Shown here piece by piece: positions 44,201-51,984 of a stretch of 64,000 bases of DNA; within the stretch, counting starts at the first letter, position 1; each line of letters begins with the position of its first letter. A model generated the notes under the pieces. The model searched no databases, had not been told where the DNA came from, and saw only the letters and a list, made by a program, of their open reading frames with translations. Source of the DNA: UBA6220 sp041650375 (GTDB taxonomy: Bacteria; Patescibacteriota; Minisyncoccia; Minisyncoccales; Minisyncoccaceae); contig JBAZLH010000001.1 in the NCBI GenBank assembly GCA_041650375.1, positions 62,001-126,000 of the forward strand, in the 5' to 3' direction. Both the position numbers and the translations under genes were made by a program.

Positions 44201-44836
44201 ATGAAATTATCAAATATTATTTCTTTGTTAGTTATTATAATCTCTTTCGGTTTGGCCTTGTATTTTTATCCGCAACTGCCTGATAAAATTGTTTCCCATT
44301 GGGGAGTTACGGGCGAGCCGGACGATTATATGGGTAAAGGATTCGGTTTGTTCTTTGTGCCGGTCTTACTTACTATAATCACGGGATTTTTTTGGCTTAT
44401 TCCCAAAATTGATCCATTGAAGAAAAATATTGAGTCGTTCCGCCAATATTTTGACTGGATGATTATTATTTTTGAACTGTTTTTCTTATACTTATATATA
44501 CTGACCATTGTTTATAACTTGGGTTACCAATTTAATATGTTGGCGTGGCTAATGCCGGCTTTCGCTGTTTTGTTTTATTATTTGGGTGTAATGATTGGCA
44601 AATCCAAACGGAATTATTTTGTCGGCATCCGCACCCCGTGGACTTTGGCAAATGACAAAGTTTGGGATAAAACACACAGGTTGGGTGGAGTATTATTCAA
44701 GCTGGCGGCTTTACCATTTTTGCTTTCCATATTTTATCCTGTCTGGGGATTTGGAATATTTATTACTTATTTGATTGTCGTTAGCTTATGGCTAGTAATT
44801 TATTCCTATCTAGAATTCCGTAAAGAGAGTAAATAA
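44201..44836 (+). CDS. SdpI/DUF1648-family membrane protein
   Basis: 211 residues, about six membrane helices. The N-terminal DUF1648 motif (LPDKIVSHWGVTGEPDDYMGK) is followed by an SdpI-like segment (RNYFVGIRTPWTLANDKVWD, THRLGG). In Bacillus SdpI is an immunity protein against the SdpC toxin and a signal receptor; most homologs are uncharacterised. No toxin gene is adjacent. A terminator palindrome follows. Confidence 0.82.
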   Translation: MKLSNIISLLVIIISFGLALYFYPQLPDKIVSHWGVTGEPDDYMGKGFGLFFVPVLLTIITGFFWLIPKIDPLKKNIESFRQYFDWMIIIFELFFLYLYILTIVYNLGYQFNMLAWLMPAFAVLFYYLGVMIGKSKRNYFVGIRTPWTLANDKVWDKTHRLGGVLFKLAALPFLLSIFYPVWGFGIFITYLIVVSLWLVIYSYLEFRKESK

Positions 44837-44855
44837 GAATTGTAAAGAAAAGAAC

Positions 44856-44895
44856 AAAACCATGTTTAGGTATTGAATACCTAAACATGGTTTTT
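44856..44895 (+). terminator. Terminator-like palindrome, CCATGTTTAGGTAT family
   Basis: 18-bp perfect stem (44856-44873 with 44877-44894), loop TGA, ending in a T-run. Same core as 39804-39830. Confidence 0.8.
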
Positions 44896-44934
44896 ATTCC
44901 ATAAAATAGAAAAATAGGCGGATGAATCCGTTGA

Positions 44935-44963
44935 TTGACAAAATATTTTCTTGGCGTTAAGAT
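44935..44963 (+). promoter_or_regulatory. groESL sigma-70 promoter
   Basis: TTGACA (44935-44940), 17-bp spacer, TAAGAT (44958-44963). Best -35/-10 pair in the window; transcription would start near 44970. Confidence 0.65.
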
Positions 44964-44964
44964 A

Positions 44965-44991
44965 TTGTCAATCAGATAGCGCAAGTGCTAA
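44965..44991 (+). promoter_or_regulatory. CIRCE-like operator of groESL
   Basis: Right arm AAGTGCTAA (44983-44991) matches CIRCE GAGTGCTAA at 8 of 9; left arm TTGTCAATC (44965-44973) matches TTAGCACTC at 6 of 9; spacer is exactly 9. It overlaps the predicted start, the usual HrcA position. Confidence 0.5.
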
Positions 44992-45031
44992 ATTTTACAA
45001 TAAATAATAAATAAATTAAGTTTTAAAAACC

Positions 45032-45322
45032 ATGAACATCAAACCGATTTCAGACCATATTGTAATTGAGCCGCTTAAACCCGAGGAAAAAACCAAAGGC
45101 GGAATTTTGCTTTCCCAATCAGGCGAAAAAGACAAGCAAGAGCAAGGCAAAGTTATCGCCGTCGGGCCAGGTAAAACCACCCCGTCCGGAAAAGTGATTC
45201 CAATGGAAGTAAAAGTCGGAGATAAAGTTTTATTCAGCAAATATGGCCCGCACGAAATCAAACTTGATAATAAAGAATATTTAGTCGCCACCCAAAACGA
45301 TATCTTGGCGATTATTGAATAA
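45032..45322 (+). CDS. groES: Co-chaperonin GroES
   Basis: 96 residues, standard length. Contains LKPEEKTKGGILLSQSGEKD (mobile loop region) and VGDKVLFSKYGPHEIKL. Caps the GroEL folding chamber. groEL follows after 11 nt. Confidence 0.96.
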   Translation: MNIKPISDHIVIEPLKPEEKTKGGILLSQSGEKDKQEQGKVIAVGPGKTTPSGKVIPMEVKVGDKVLFSKYGPHEIKLDNKEYLVATQNDILAIIE

Positions 45323-45333
45323 TATTTAACACT

Positions 45334-46965
45334 ATGGCAAAACAAATTTTTTATTCAGAAGAAGCCCGCGGTAAATTAAAAGCCGGCGTGGATAAATTGG
45401 CGGATGCCGTAACCGTTACGCTTGGGCCCAAAGGCCGAAACGTTGTTTTGGGCGAAAGTTTTGGCTCTCCGACAATTACTAATGATGGCGTTACGATTGC
45501 CAAAGAAATTGATTTGGAAGATAAAGTTGAAAATATCGGAGCGCAAATCGTGAAACAAGTGGCGGAAAAAGCCAATGACGTTGCCGGCGATGGCACAACC
45601 ACGGCGACATTGCTCGCCCAGTCGTTAATTAGGGAAGGATTGAAAAATGTTACAGCCGGAGCCAATCCTTTGGCGTTAAGGCGGGGATTGGAAAAAGGAG
45701 CGGAAGCCATTGTGGCGGAAATTAAAAAAATGGCCAAGCCGATTTCCACGGAAGAAGATTATGCCCGTGTGGCGACTATTTCCGCGGAAGACAAGGAATT
45801 GGGCTCTATGATTGCCAAAACCATTATGGAAGTTGGTAAAGACGGCGTGATTACCATAGAAGAATCCAAAACATTGGGAATGGACAAAGAAATCGTGAAA
45901 GGCTTGCAATTTGACCAGGGTTATATCTCGGCTTATATGGTTTCGGATGTGGAAAAAATGGAAGCCCGTTTGAATGACCCTTACATTTTAATCACAGACA
46001 AAAAAATATCTTCCATCCAGGAAATTTTGCCAATTTTAGAAAAAATAATCCAAACCGGTGAAAAAGAAATATTAATAATCGCCGAGGACGTTGGGGGCGA
46101 AGCTTTAACAACCTTGATTCTCAATAAATTGAGGGGAACTTTTAATGTTTTAGCCGTGAAGGCTCCGGGTTATGGCGACAGGAAAAAAGAATTGTTGGCG
46201 GATATCGCGATTGTCACGGGTGGAGAATATATTTCCGAAGAATTGGGCGTAAAATTGGAAGATTTGGAATTGACTTCTTTAGGTAGAGCGAGAAGCATTG
46301 TGGCAACCAAAGATAAAACCATTATCGTTGAAGGCAAGGGTAAAAAAGAAGATATTGAAAAAAGAATTAGCCAAATCAAAACGCAAATGGAAAATGTTGA
46401 GTCAAGTTTTGATAAAGAAAAAATGCAAGAACGCCTGGCAAAGTTATCTGGTGGCGTGGCGGTTATAAAAGTTGGCGCCGCGACCGAAATTGAACAAAAA
46501 GCCAGGAAGCATAAAGTTGAAGACGCGCTTGCGGCGACTCGCGCCGCCATTGAAGAAGGAATTGTGCCCGGCGGAGGCGTGGCATTATTGCGTTGCCAAA
46601 AGGCGTTGGAAGATTTAAAGCTTGAAGGCGAGGAAAAAATCGCGATTGATATATTAATCAGGACTATTGAGGATCCGATTAGGAAAATAGCGGACAACGC
46701 GGGTAAAGACGGAGCCGTAATCGCGAGCGAAGTTAAAAAATTATCTGGTGCTCAAGGCTACGACGCACAAAACGACAAATACGTGGATATGATTGGAGAA
46801 GGAATTATTGACCCGGCTAAGGTTGTCAGGTCGTGCGTCCAAAACGCGGTTTCCGCGGCCTCAATGCTTTTAACCACTGAATGCGTGGTAGTGGAAAAAC
46901 CGGACGATAAGTGCAAGTGCAACGACCATAATAGTTCTGCTGGAAACATGGGTAATATGTACTAA
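45334..46965 (+). CDS. groEL: Chaperonin GroEL
   Basis: 543 residues. ATP-binding VTLGPKGRNVVL and GDGTTTATLLAQ, and the later VPGGGVALLR, are all typical. The C-terminal tail is unusual: instead of GGM repeats it reads KPDDKCKCNDHNSS followed by GNMGNMY, with two added Cys. Likely heat-inducible via the upstream CIRCE-like site. Confidence 0.96.
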   Translation: MAKQIFYSEEARGKLKAGVDKLADAVTVTLGPKGRNVVLGESFGSPTITNDGVTIAKEIDLEDKVENIGAQIVKQVAEKANDVAGDGTTTATLLAQSLIREGLKNVTAGANPLALRRGLEKGAEAIVAEIKKMAKPISTEEDYARVATISAEDKELGSMIAKTIMEVGKDGVITIEESKTLGMDKEIVKGLQFDQGYISAYMVSDVEKMEARLNDPYILITDKKISSIQEILPILEKIIQTGEKEILIIAEDVGGEALTTLILNKLRGTFNVLAVKAPGYGDRKKELLADIAIVTGGEYISEELGVKLEDLELTSLGRARSIVATKDKTIIVEGKGKKEDIEKRISQIKTQMENVESSFDKEKMQERLAKLSGGVAVIKVGAATEIEQKARKHKVEDALAATRAAIEEGIVPGGGVALLRCQKALEDLKLEGEEKIAIDILIRTIEDPIRKIADNAGKDGAVIASEVKKLSGAQGYDAQNDKYVDMIGEGIIDPAKVVRSCVQNAVSAASMLLTTECVVVEKPDDKCKCNDHNSSAGNMGNMY

Positions 46966-46973
46966 GGGGAATG

Positions 46974-46997
46974 CAAATCGCACGGAGGTGCGATTTG
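46974..46997. repeat. Hairpin after groEL
   Basis: 10-bp stem CAAATCGCAC/GTGCGATTTG with loop GGAG. No T-run; perhaps a 3'-end stabiliser. Confidence 0.6.
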
Positions 46998-46998
46998 T

Positions 46999-47020
46999 GT
47001 CGCATTTAGCAAAATACGAC
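46999..47020. repeat. Dispersed palindrome, CGTC-GATTT-AGCA family (copy 2)
   Basis: GTCG-C-ATTT, loop AGCA, AAAT-A-CGAC; one mismatched pair. Related to 16551-16574 and 49711-49734. Confidence 0.6.
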
Positions 47021-47033
47021 GTACTTATTAACA

Positions 47034-47064
47034 AAAACCAAGCATTGCATAATGCTTGGTTTTT
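47034..47064 (+). terminator. Rho-independent terminator of groESL
   Basis: 13-bp stem AAAACCAAGCATT/AATGCTTGGTTTT with loop GCAT; the T-run runs straight into the next promoter. Confidence 0.85.
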
Positions 47065-47072
47065 GGTATAAT
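47064..47072 (+). promoter_or_regulatory. Extended -10 promoter for the LemA-htpX group
   Basis: TGG then TATAAT (47067-47072), overlapping the groEL terminator's T-run; ATG at 47106. Confidence 0.5.
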
Positions 47073-47105
47073 TAAAACATAAATTTCTTTTAAATTCGTT
47101 TTTTT

Positions 47106-47723
47106 ATGGATCAAGCTACCCTCTATATAACAATTGCTCTGTTTTCAATTATTCTCTTGGTTATTTTGGATATTTTTTACACGATTTTCAAAACAATCAA
47201 GCAAACGAAAGAGGCGATTAAAGAAATAGAAAGGCAGTTTGCCCAGAAATTGGCGATTTTTTCAAGAATTATCACCGAGGTTATTAAATATGTTGCTTTT
47301 GAAAAAGCCTTGGTTGAGGAAATTAAAAATGCTAAGCGAAAGGCGGAAGCGGCCAAAACAGTGGAAGAAAAGGAAGAAGCCGGAAACTTATTAAGCAATG
47401 TTTTAAATTCAGTCTTTAAGGTTTCCGAGAAATACCCGGATTTAAAAGTTTCCGAGCAATTAGCCGGATTAAAACAACAATTAAAGGAAATTGAAGAGGG
47501 AATTGAATCATCTAAAAGGCTTTACAAAAAAGGCAAAAATGTGCTAAAAAACATTATTGGCAAATTGCCTTTTAATTTTAATAAAAGAAAAACCGGGCCG
47601 ATTGAAGGCGATTCGGAAGATATGGAAGAGGTTGCGGCGAAAGAATCTAATCCTAATAAAATAATAGCCAAGAAAATAGCTAAAAAGAAGATTGTTTTAA
47701 AAAATAACAAAAGTAAAAAATAA
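47106..47723 (+). CDS. Divergent LemA-like membrane protein with basic tail
   Basis: 205 residues. One N-terminal membrane helix (about 5-30), a long helical region (to ~155) and a Lys-rich tail. The segment SEKYPDLKVSEQLAGLKQQL and GIESSKRLYKK parallels AEAYPELKASQNFMELQGEL and QAARRFYNG in the next gene, so I read it as a degenerate LemA paralog. It ends 4 nt before lemA. An alternative is an unrelated helical protein. Confidence 0.6.
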   Translation: MDQATLYITIALFSIILLVILDIFYTIFKTIKQTKEAIKEIERQFAQKLAIFSRIITEVIKYVAFEKALVEEIKNAKRKAEAAKTVEEKEEAGNLLSNVLNSVFKVSEKYPDLKVSEQLAGLKQQLKEIEEGIESSKRLYKKGKNVLKNIIGKLPFNFNKRKTGPIEGDSEDMEEVAAKESNPNKIIAKKIAKKKIVLKNNKSKK

Positions 47724-47727
47724 AATC

Positions 47728-48291
47728 ATGGAAATAATATTAATAGCAATTATAGTCCTGATCGTTTTGGTTTTGGGTTATGTTATGGCAGTGTATAACG
47801 GCCTGATAATGAGCCGAAACCGAACGCAGGAAGCTTGGTCCGACATAGATGTCCAGTTAAAAAGAAGATACGATTTGATTCCGAACTTGGTTGAGACCGT
47901 AAAAGGTTACGCGACTCACGAAAGCGGAACTTTTGAAAAAGTCGTGCAAGCCAGGAATATGGCAATGGCGGCGCAAGGAGTAAAAGAAAAAGCCCAAGCG
48001 GAGAACGCCTTGGCCGGAACTTTGAAAACTTTGTTTGCCGTAGCCGAGGCCTATCCGGAATTAAAAGCTTCCCAAAATTTTATGGAATTGCAAGGCGAAT
48101 TAAGGGACACCGAAGACAAAATTCAAGCGGCTCGAAGATTTTACAATGGTAATGCGCTGGATTTAAAAACAAAAATAGAAACATTCCCTTCCAATATTTT
48201 CGCGAATATGTTTGGATTCAAACCAATGGACTTTTTTGAATTAAATGACGCGGCTCAAAAGGAAGCTCCGAAGGTTGATTTCCAAAATTAA
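47728..48291 (+). CDS. lemA: LemA family protein
   Basis: 187 residues: N-terminal membrane helix, YNGLIMSRNRTQEAWSDIDVQLKRRYDLIPNLVETVKGYA (quoted in part as RRYDLIPNLVETVKGYA) and the C-terminal FPSNIFANMFGF, all LemA hallmarks. Adjacent to htpX, a common bacterial pairing. Molecular function is unclear. Confidence 0.92.
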   Translation: MEIILIAIIVLIVLVLGYVMAVYNGLIMSRNRTQEAWSDIDVQLKRRYDLIPNLVETVKGYATHESGTFEKVVQARNMAMAAQGVKEKAQAENALAGTLKTLFAVAEAYPELKASQNFMELQGELRDTEDKIQAARRFYNGNALDLKTKIETFPSNIFANMFGFKPMDFFELNDAAQKEAPKVDFQN

Positions 48292-48310
48292 AAGATAAAT
48301 AGATAGGACA

Positions 48311-48421
48311 ATGAAAAATTTCAAAAAGACCATTATCAGGCACAACAAAAAACTAAGAAAGAAATTCAATAAACTTTCCGAGAAAGACCAGAGAAGAAAG
48401 GGAATCTTAAGAGATAAGTAG
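48311..48421 (+). CDS. Very small basic peptide, 36 residues
   Basis: ORF too short for usual calling: MKNFKKTIIRHNKKLRKKF followed by NKLSEKDQRRKGILRDK, ending TAG. Ten or more Lys/Arg, no hydrophobic segment. It lies between lemA and htpX in the same direction, 19 nt after lemA. Could be a real RNA- or membrane-associated peptide or chance; conservation would decide. Confidence 0.4.
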   Translation: MKNFKKTIIRHNKKLRKKFNKLSEKDQRRKGILRDK

Positions 48422-48427
48422 CAAATG

Positions 48428-48456
48428 AATGTCCGGCAAATTTTGTCGGACATTTT
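48428..48456 (+). terminator. Possible terminator or attenuator before htpX
   Basis: 8-bp stem AATGTCCG/CGGACATT (48428-48435, 48447-48454) with 11-nt loop and a short T-run. Confidence 0.4.
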
Positions 48457-48474
48457 ACGCTATAAATTAAAAAT

Positions 48475-49416
48475 ATGCCAACTTTATACGACCAAGCGGA
48501 AAACAATACTCGCAAAACATTTTTACTTATTTTCTTTTTCGCTATTTTTATAATTCTTATCGGGTGGTTGTTCGGTTATGCTTTACATTCCGGATTTTTC
48601 ATTTATCTCGCGGTGATTTTGAGTATTGGAATGAGCGTTTCGTCTTATTGGTATTCGGATAAAATAGTCTTAGTCACCACAGGCGCCAAATTGATAGAAA
48701 AAGATGATAATCCGGAGCTTTATCGTTTGGTTGAAAATTTATGCATTACCATTGGAATGCCCATTCCCCCAATATACATTTTAGATGAAGCCCAGCCGAA
48801 TGCTTTCGCCACCGGGCGCGATGAAAACCACGCGGTTGTCGCGGTCACAAGGGGATTATTGGAAAAACTGGAAAGGGTTGAATTGGAAGGCGTATTGGCG
48901 CACGAATTATCCCATGTGCGCAACAAGGACATACTTTTACAAACAGTTATTGTGGTTTTGGTCGGGTCGGTGGCGCTTTTATCCAATTTCTTTTTGCGGG
49001 CCGGAATGTTCGGCAACAGGCGAGACAATGAAAATTCCAGCCCGATTTTTATAATCATTGGAATAGCGGCCGCTATTTTAGCTCCGATTGCCGCGGCCGT
49101 GATTCAGTTTGCCATCAGCCGCCAGCGGGAATTTTTAGCCGATGCGTCCGGAGCGTTAATGACTAGATATCCCGAGGGTTTGGCGAGGGCGCTTATAAAA
49201 ATCAGCAGTGATGAGCACCGAATGGAACATTCTAACGATGCTGTGGCGCATATGTTTATTGCTTCACCGGTTAAAGGGGAGGCGCAAAATAATTGGTTGT
49301 CAAAGTTATTTTTGACTCATCCGCCGGTAGAAGAAAGAATTGCGGCTTTGCGGGGAATGCGTTTAACCGAACGCGACGAAGACAATGTGATTGAAACTTA
49401 CGGCAAAAACTTTTAA
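48475..49416 (+). CDS. htpX: Membrane zinc metalloprotease HtpX (M48)
   Basis: 313 residues. Two N-terminal helices (about 15-60), catalytic HELSH at 143-147 (with N150-K151-D152) and the downstream glutamate in REFLADASGALMTRYPEGLA. Two more helices lie between (about 155-215). It degrades misfolded membrane proteins. Grouped with the LemA genes. Confidence 0.94.
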   Translation: MPTLYDQAENNTRKTFLLIFFFAIFIILIGWLFGYALHSGFFIYLAVILSIGMSVSSYWYSDKIVLVTTGAKLIEKDDNPELYRLVENLCITIGMPIPPIYILDEAQPNAFATGRDENHAVVAVTRGLLEKLERVELEGVLAHELSHVRNKDILLQTVIVVLVGSVALLSNFFLRAGMFGNRRDNENSSPIFIIIGIAAAILAPIAAAVIQFAISRQREFLADASGALMTRYPEGLARALIKISSDEHRMEHSNDAVAHMFIASPVKGEAQNNWLSKLFLTHPPVEERIAALRGMRLTERDEDNVIETYGKNF

Positions 49417-49468
49417 TTTGTAAATAAGATAGAAATTTGTTAATCTGTTTTTGTTAGAAGTAAGCATC

Positions 49469-49556
49469 GGAGAGATGCAAGAGTGGTTGAATTGGCAGTC
49501 CTGGAAAGACTGTATGGCGAAAGTCATCGGGGGTTCGAATCCCCCTCTCTCCTCCA
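49469..49556 (+). tRNA. tRNA-Ser (anticodon GGA)
   Basis: Acceptor GGAGAGA (49469-49475) pairs with TCTCTCC (49546-49552). Anticodon stem CAGTC/GACTG encloses CTGGAAA, anticodon GGA (UCC/UCU). A long variable arm gives the class II form, and the T-arm GGGGGTTCGAATCCCCC is perfect. CCA is encoded (49554-49556). The discriminator appears to be T, where G is usual for bacterial tRNA-Ser. Confidence 0.95.
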
Positions 49557-49564
49557 ACAAAAAG

Positions 49565-49587
49565 AGCACCCATAGGGTGCTTTTTTG
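49565..49587 (+). terminator. Rho-independent terminator of tRNA-Ser
   Basis: AGCACCC (49565-49571)/GGGTGCT (49575-49581), loop ATA, six T. Confidence 0.85.
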
Positions 49588-49588
49588 T

Positions 49589-49803
49589 TAGCGAGGGGGA
49601 TTCGAACGCGCAGGCGCGACGGCGCCGAGCGGGGTCCGCGCGCGATTTCACCAGAAATCAACGACGCGGACGAATCCCGATTCGAAGGCCGAAGAGCTCG
49701 GGCGACGAGGCGTCGGATTTAGCAAAATCCGACGTAAGGAAGCGACGGTGAAAACCCGGGCTTTTGGAAACTTTAGCAAAAGTTTCTAAAAGCGAATCCC
49801 CCT
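49589..49803. repeat. Structured GC-rich palindromic element downstream of tRNA-Ser
   Basis: AGGGGGATTCG (49594-49604) is the exact inverse of CGAATCCCCCT (49793-49803). Between them are three or more hairpins: GATTTC/GAAATC (loop ACCA), 49711-49734 (AGCA family) and 49761-49792 (loop AGCA). The outer arms resemble the antisense of a tRNA T-arm. No coding frame is convincing. Confidence 0.6.
49711..49734. repeat. Dispersed palindrome, CGTC-GATTT-AGCA family (copy 3)
   Basis: Perfect 10-bp stem (49711-49720 with 49725-49734), loop AGCA. Confidence 0.7.
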
Positions 49804-49822
49804 ACATTTCGGATTCGAGTGG

Positions 49823-50024
49823 GATTCCGAATCCCATACGAAAGGGGGCGAATCTTGAGGAGCGAAGGCGACGAAATGCTGGCCTCAGCAGAGGGCAGTG
49901 CCCCTATAATTAAACCGAGCGAAGCGAATTTAGAAACCAGCAATGCCGCAGCAGCGGCCCCCTCTCGTATAGGTGTTTTTTTGTTGGCGATGGTGATTCC
50001 GAATCCCATACGAAAGGGGGCGAA
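49823..50024. repeat. 30-bp direct repeats flanking a 142-nt segment
   Basis: Identical 30-mers at 49823-49852 and 49995-50024, starting GATTCCGAATCCCATACG. The internal GCCCCCTCTCGTA (49957-49969) is nearly the inverse of TACGAAAGGGGGC in each repeat. The stretch near 49968-50005 also resembles the tRNA terminator region 49572-49605, indicating diverged tandem duplication. Intergenic, non-coding. Confidence 0.65.
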
Positions 50025-50084
50025 CTCGGGTTTTAAGAATTATTATTCTTGAACCAACCCGCATATTTTGGTAACATTAAGGCA

Positions 50085-51842
50085 ATGCCTAAAATCATTA
50101 AACCAATTTTAATTATCGCCGCCATTTTAGTGGTGATTTTTTTGGCTTGTTTTGGCGTTTATAATTTATACGAAAAAAATTACGCGAAAAAAATATTGCC
50201 GGGCGTGCGGGTTGGCAGTATTAATTTAGGCAATAAAACCGCGGACGAAGCCAGAAGTTTAATCAACCAACAGATTGATAAATCAAACCAAGACGGAATT
50301 GTTTTTGAATACGCGAACAATCGGGCAGTTATTTATCCGGTTGTAAATAAATCGTTGGACGCGGATATTGTTGATATCTCAATTGATTTTAACGCGGACA
50401 AAACCATTGAAAACGCCATTAAAATCGGCCGTTCGGGTAATTTAATTAAAGACGCGGGCACAAGGATTTTATTGCTTATTGCCGGCGAGCCGATTGATTT
50501 GGTTTTTGACGCGAATAAAGAAAAAATAATTGATAACCTTAAACAAGCATTTGTTTCAATCGGGCCGGCCGACGCTAAATATTCTATCCAAAACGGGCAA
50601 TTGCTTATTTTGCCCGAGCGCGCTGGCAAAAAAATAGATTATGAAGCAGGATTTAAAAAACTTTATAATAATTTAAAACAAATAAATTTTTCAAACATTA
50701 TTTTAAGCGATACCGGAATCGGTTTGCCGAATATCGAGCAAGCGGATTGCGTTCAAATGATTGCTTCGGCGCAGGCGATTGTTGATTTGGCGCCAATAAC
50801 TTTAAAATACAACAATAATTCCTGGCCTTTAACCCAGGATGTTTTGGCGGATTGGATTGTTGTTTCTAAAACCAATGCTAATTTGTCTTTGCAGTTGGAT
50901 AAAAATAAAATCGCCAATTATTTAGAAAAAGAAATTGAGCCGAAAATAGCCGAGCCGCCCTTGCCTCCTAAATTTGTTTTTGCGTCTGGGCATATCCAAG
51001 AAACAGAAGCGCCCAAGACGGGGTTGGAATTGAATATTTTATTGGCTGTTGAGAGTTTGGCGGATTTGCCGAATAACCGGTTAAAGCAGCTTAATTTATC
51101 CGTTTCCAAGCTTTTGGTTGAAGATAAGCAAATCAACAATGACTTTGGGATAATTGAAAAAATCGGCACTGCGTCAACGCAGATAATTGATTCCACGCAA
51201 AAAAGAATTTACAACATTAAGCAGGGTTCCGCGATAATCAACGGATTATTAATCGCTCCAAACGAAGAATTTTCTTTATTGAAATTTTTAACTCCGTTTG
51301 ACGAGACCAATGGTTATATTAAAGAGCTGGTAATCCAAAATGGCGTAATGACGCCTGAGTTTGGCGGAGGGTTATGCCAATTATCAACCACGGTTTTTCG
51401 TTCGGTTATCAATGCCGGTTTGCCTATAACCGAACGGCGGAATCATTCTTATTGGTTGCATTATTACAGTCCGCCCGGCACTGATGCCACTATTTTTGAG
51501 CCTAATCCGGATTTAAAATTTGTGAACGATACAGGCAAATATATTCTTATTAATGCTTATGTTGATGCTAATTTAAACTTAACCATTGATTTGTTGGGCA
51601 CGAAAGACGGGCGAGTTGCTACCAAAACCGAGCCGGTTGTGTATAATGTTGTTTATCCAGGAGATTATGTGATTTACACAAAAGCCTTGCCAAAAGGAAA
51701 AAAGAGTTGTACTGTTTTGGCTTATAATGGCGCGGATGCCTATTTTGACTATAAGGTTACTTACCCAAACGGAACAATAAAAGAAACTCGTTTTAACTCG
51801 CATTACACTCCGCACCAGGGGACATGTTATATCGGTTTATAA
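50085..51842 (+). CDS. VanW-family envelope protein
   Basis: 585 residues from ATG 50085 (TTG 50049 is less likely). One N-terminal membrane helix (about 5-25), two or more PG_binding_4/YoaR-like repeats (about 30-330) and a VanW domain (about 370-500) with the motif GGGLCQLSTTVFRSVINAGL and ERRNHSYWLHYY. VanW was named from a vancomycin cluster but its activity is unknown; homologs are secreted wall-associated proteins. It stands alone after the repeat region. Confidence 0.85.
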   Translation: MPKIIKPILIIAAILVVIFLACFGVYNLYEKNYAKKILPGVRVGSINLGNKTADEARSLINQQIDKSNQDGIVFEYANNRAVIYPVVNKSLDADIVDISIDFNADKTIENAIKIGRSGNLIKDAGTRILLLIAGEPIDLVFDANKEKIIDNLKQAFVSIGPADAKYSIQNGQLLILPERAGKKIDYEAGFKKLYNNLKQINFSNIILSDTGIGLPNIEQADCVQMIASAQAIVDLAPITLKYNNNSWPLTQDVLADWIVVSKTNANLSLQLDKNKIANYLEKEIEPKIAEPPLPPKFVFASGHIQETEAPKTGLELNILLAVESLADLPNNRLKQLNLSVSKLLVEDKQINNDFGIIEKIGTASTQIIDSTQKRIYNIKQGSAIINGLLIAPNEEFSLLKFLTPFDETNGYIKELVIQNGVMTPEFGGGLCQLSTTVFRSVINAGLPITERRNHSYWLHYYSPPGTDATIFEPNPDLKFVNDTGKYILINAYVDANLNLTIDLLGTKDGRVATKTEPVVYNVVYPGDYVIYTKALPKGKKSCTVLAYNGADAYFDYKVTYPNGTIKETRFNSHYTPHQGTCYIGL

Positions 51843-51846
51843 TATT

Positions 51847-51873
51847 TTAGCACTCTCACCCCTCGTTTGCTTT
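51847..51873 (+). promoter_or_regulatory. CIRCE-like half-site upstream of clpB
   Basis: TTAGCACTC (51847-51855) is a perfect CIRCE left arm. After exactly 9 nt, GTTTGCTTT matches the right arm GAGTGCTAA at 5 of 9. It lies just upstream of the -10 TATAAA at 51888-51893. Confidence 0.4.
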
Positions 51874-51887
51874 TTTTAGAGTTTTGG

Positions 51888-51893
51888 TATAAA
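51888..51893 (+). promoter_or_regulatory. -10 element for clpB
   Basis: TATAAA within TTTTGGTATAAAAT (TGG extension present). The leader has a CCCGAA/TTCGGG hairpin at 51906-51921 followed by GGGAGG-like sequence. Confidence 0.45.
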
Positions 51894-51984
51894 ATAATTT
51901 TATAGCCCGAAAAGCTTCGGGAGGAAAACATTAATATATTATTAATTATCTTTTGGTAGTATTGGCCTATCAAACTAAAATACA

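Noticed and set aside
49363..49651. Minus-strand frames reading GERGIRTPDD and GGFEPPMTF
   Set aside because: These are the well-known false proteins produced by translating the antisense of a tRNA-Ser gene.
49823..50024. Integrated element with attL/attR at the tRNA
   Set aside because: The direct repeats flank only 142 non-coding nt, do not overlap the tRNA 3' end exactly, and no integrase is present.
49819..50052. 77-codon frame in the post-tRNA region
   Set aside because: Runs through the direct repeats and hairpins; composition is that of the repeats and no ribosome site precedes it.
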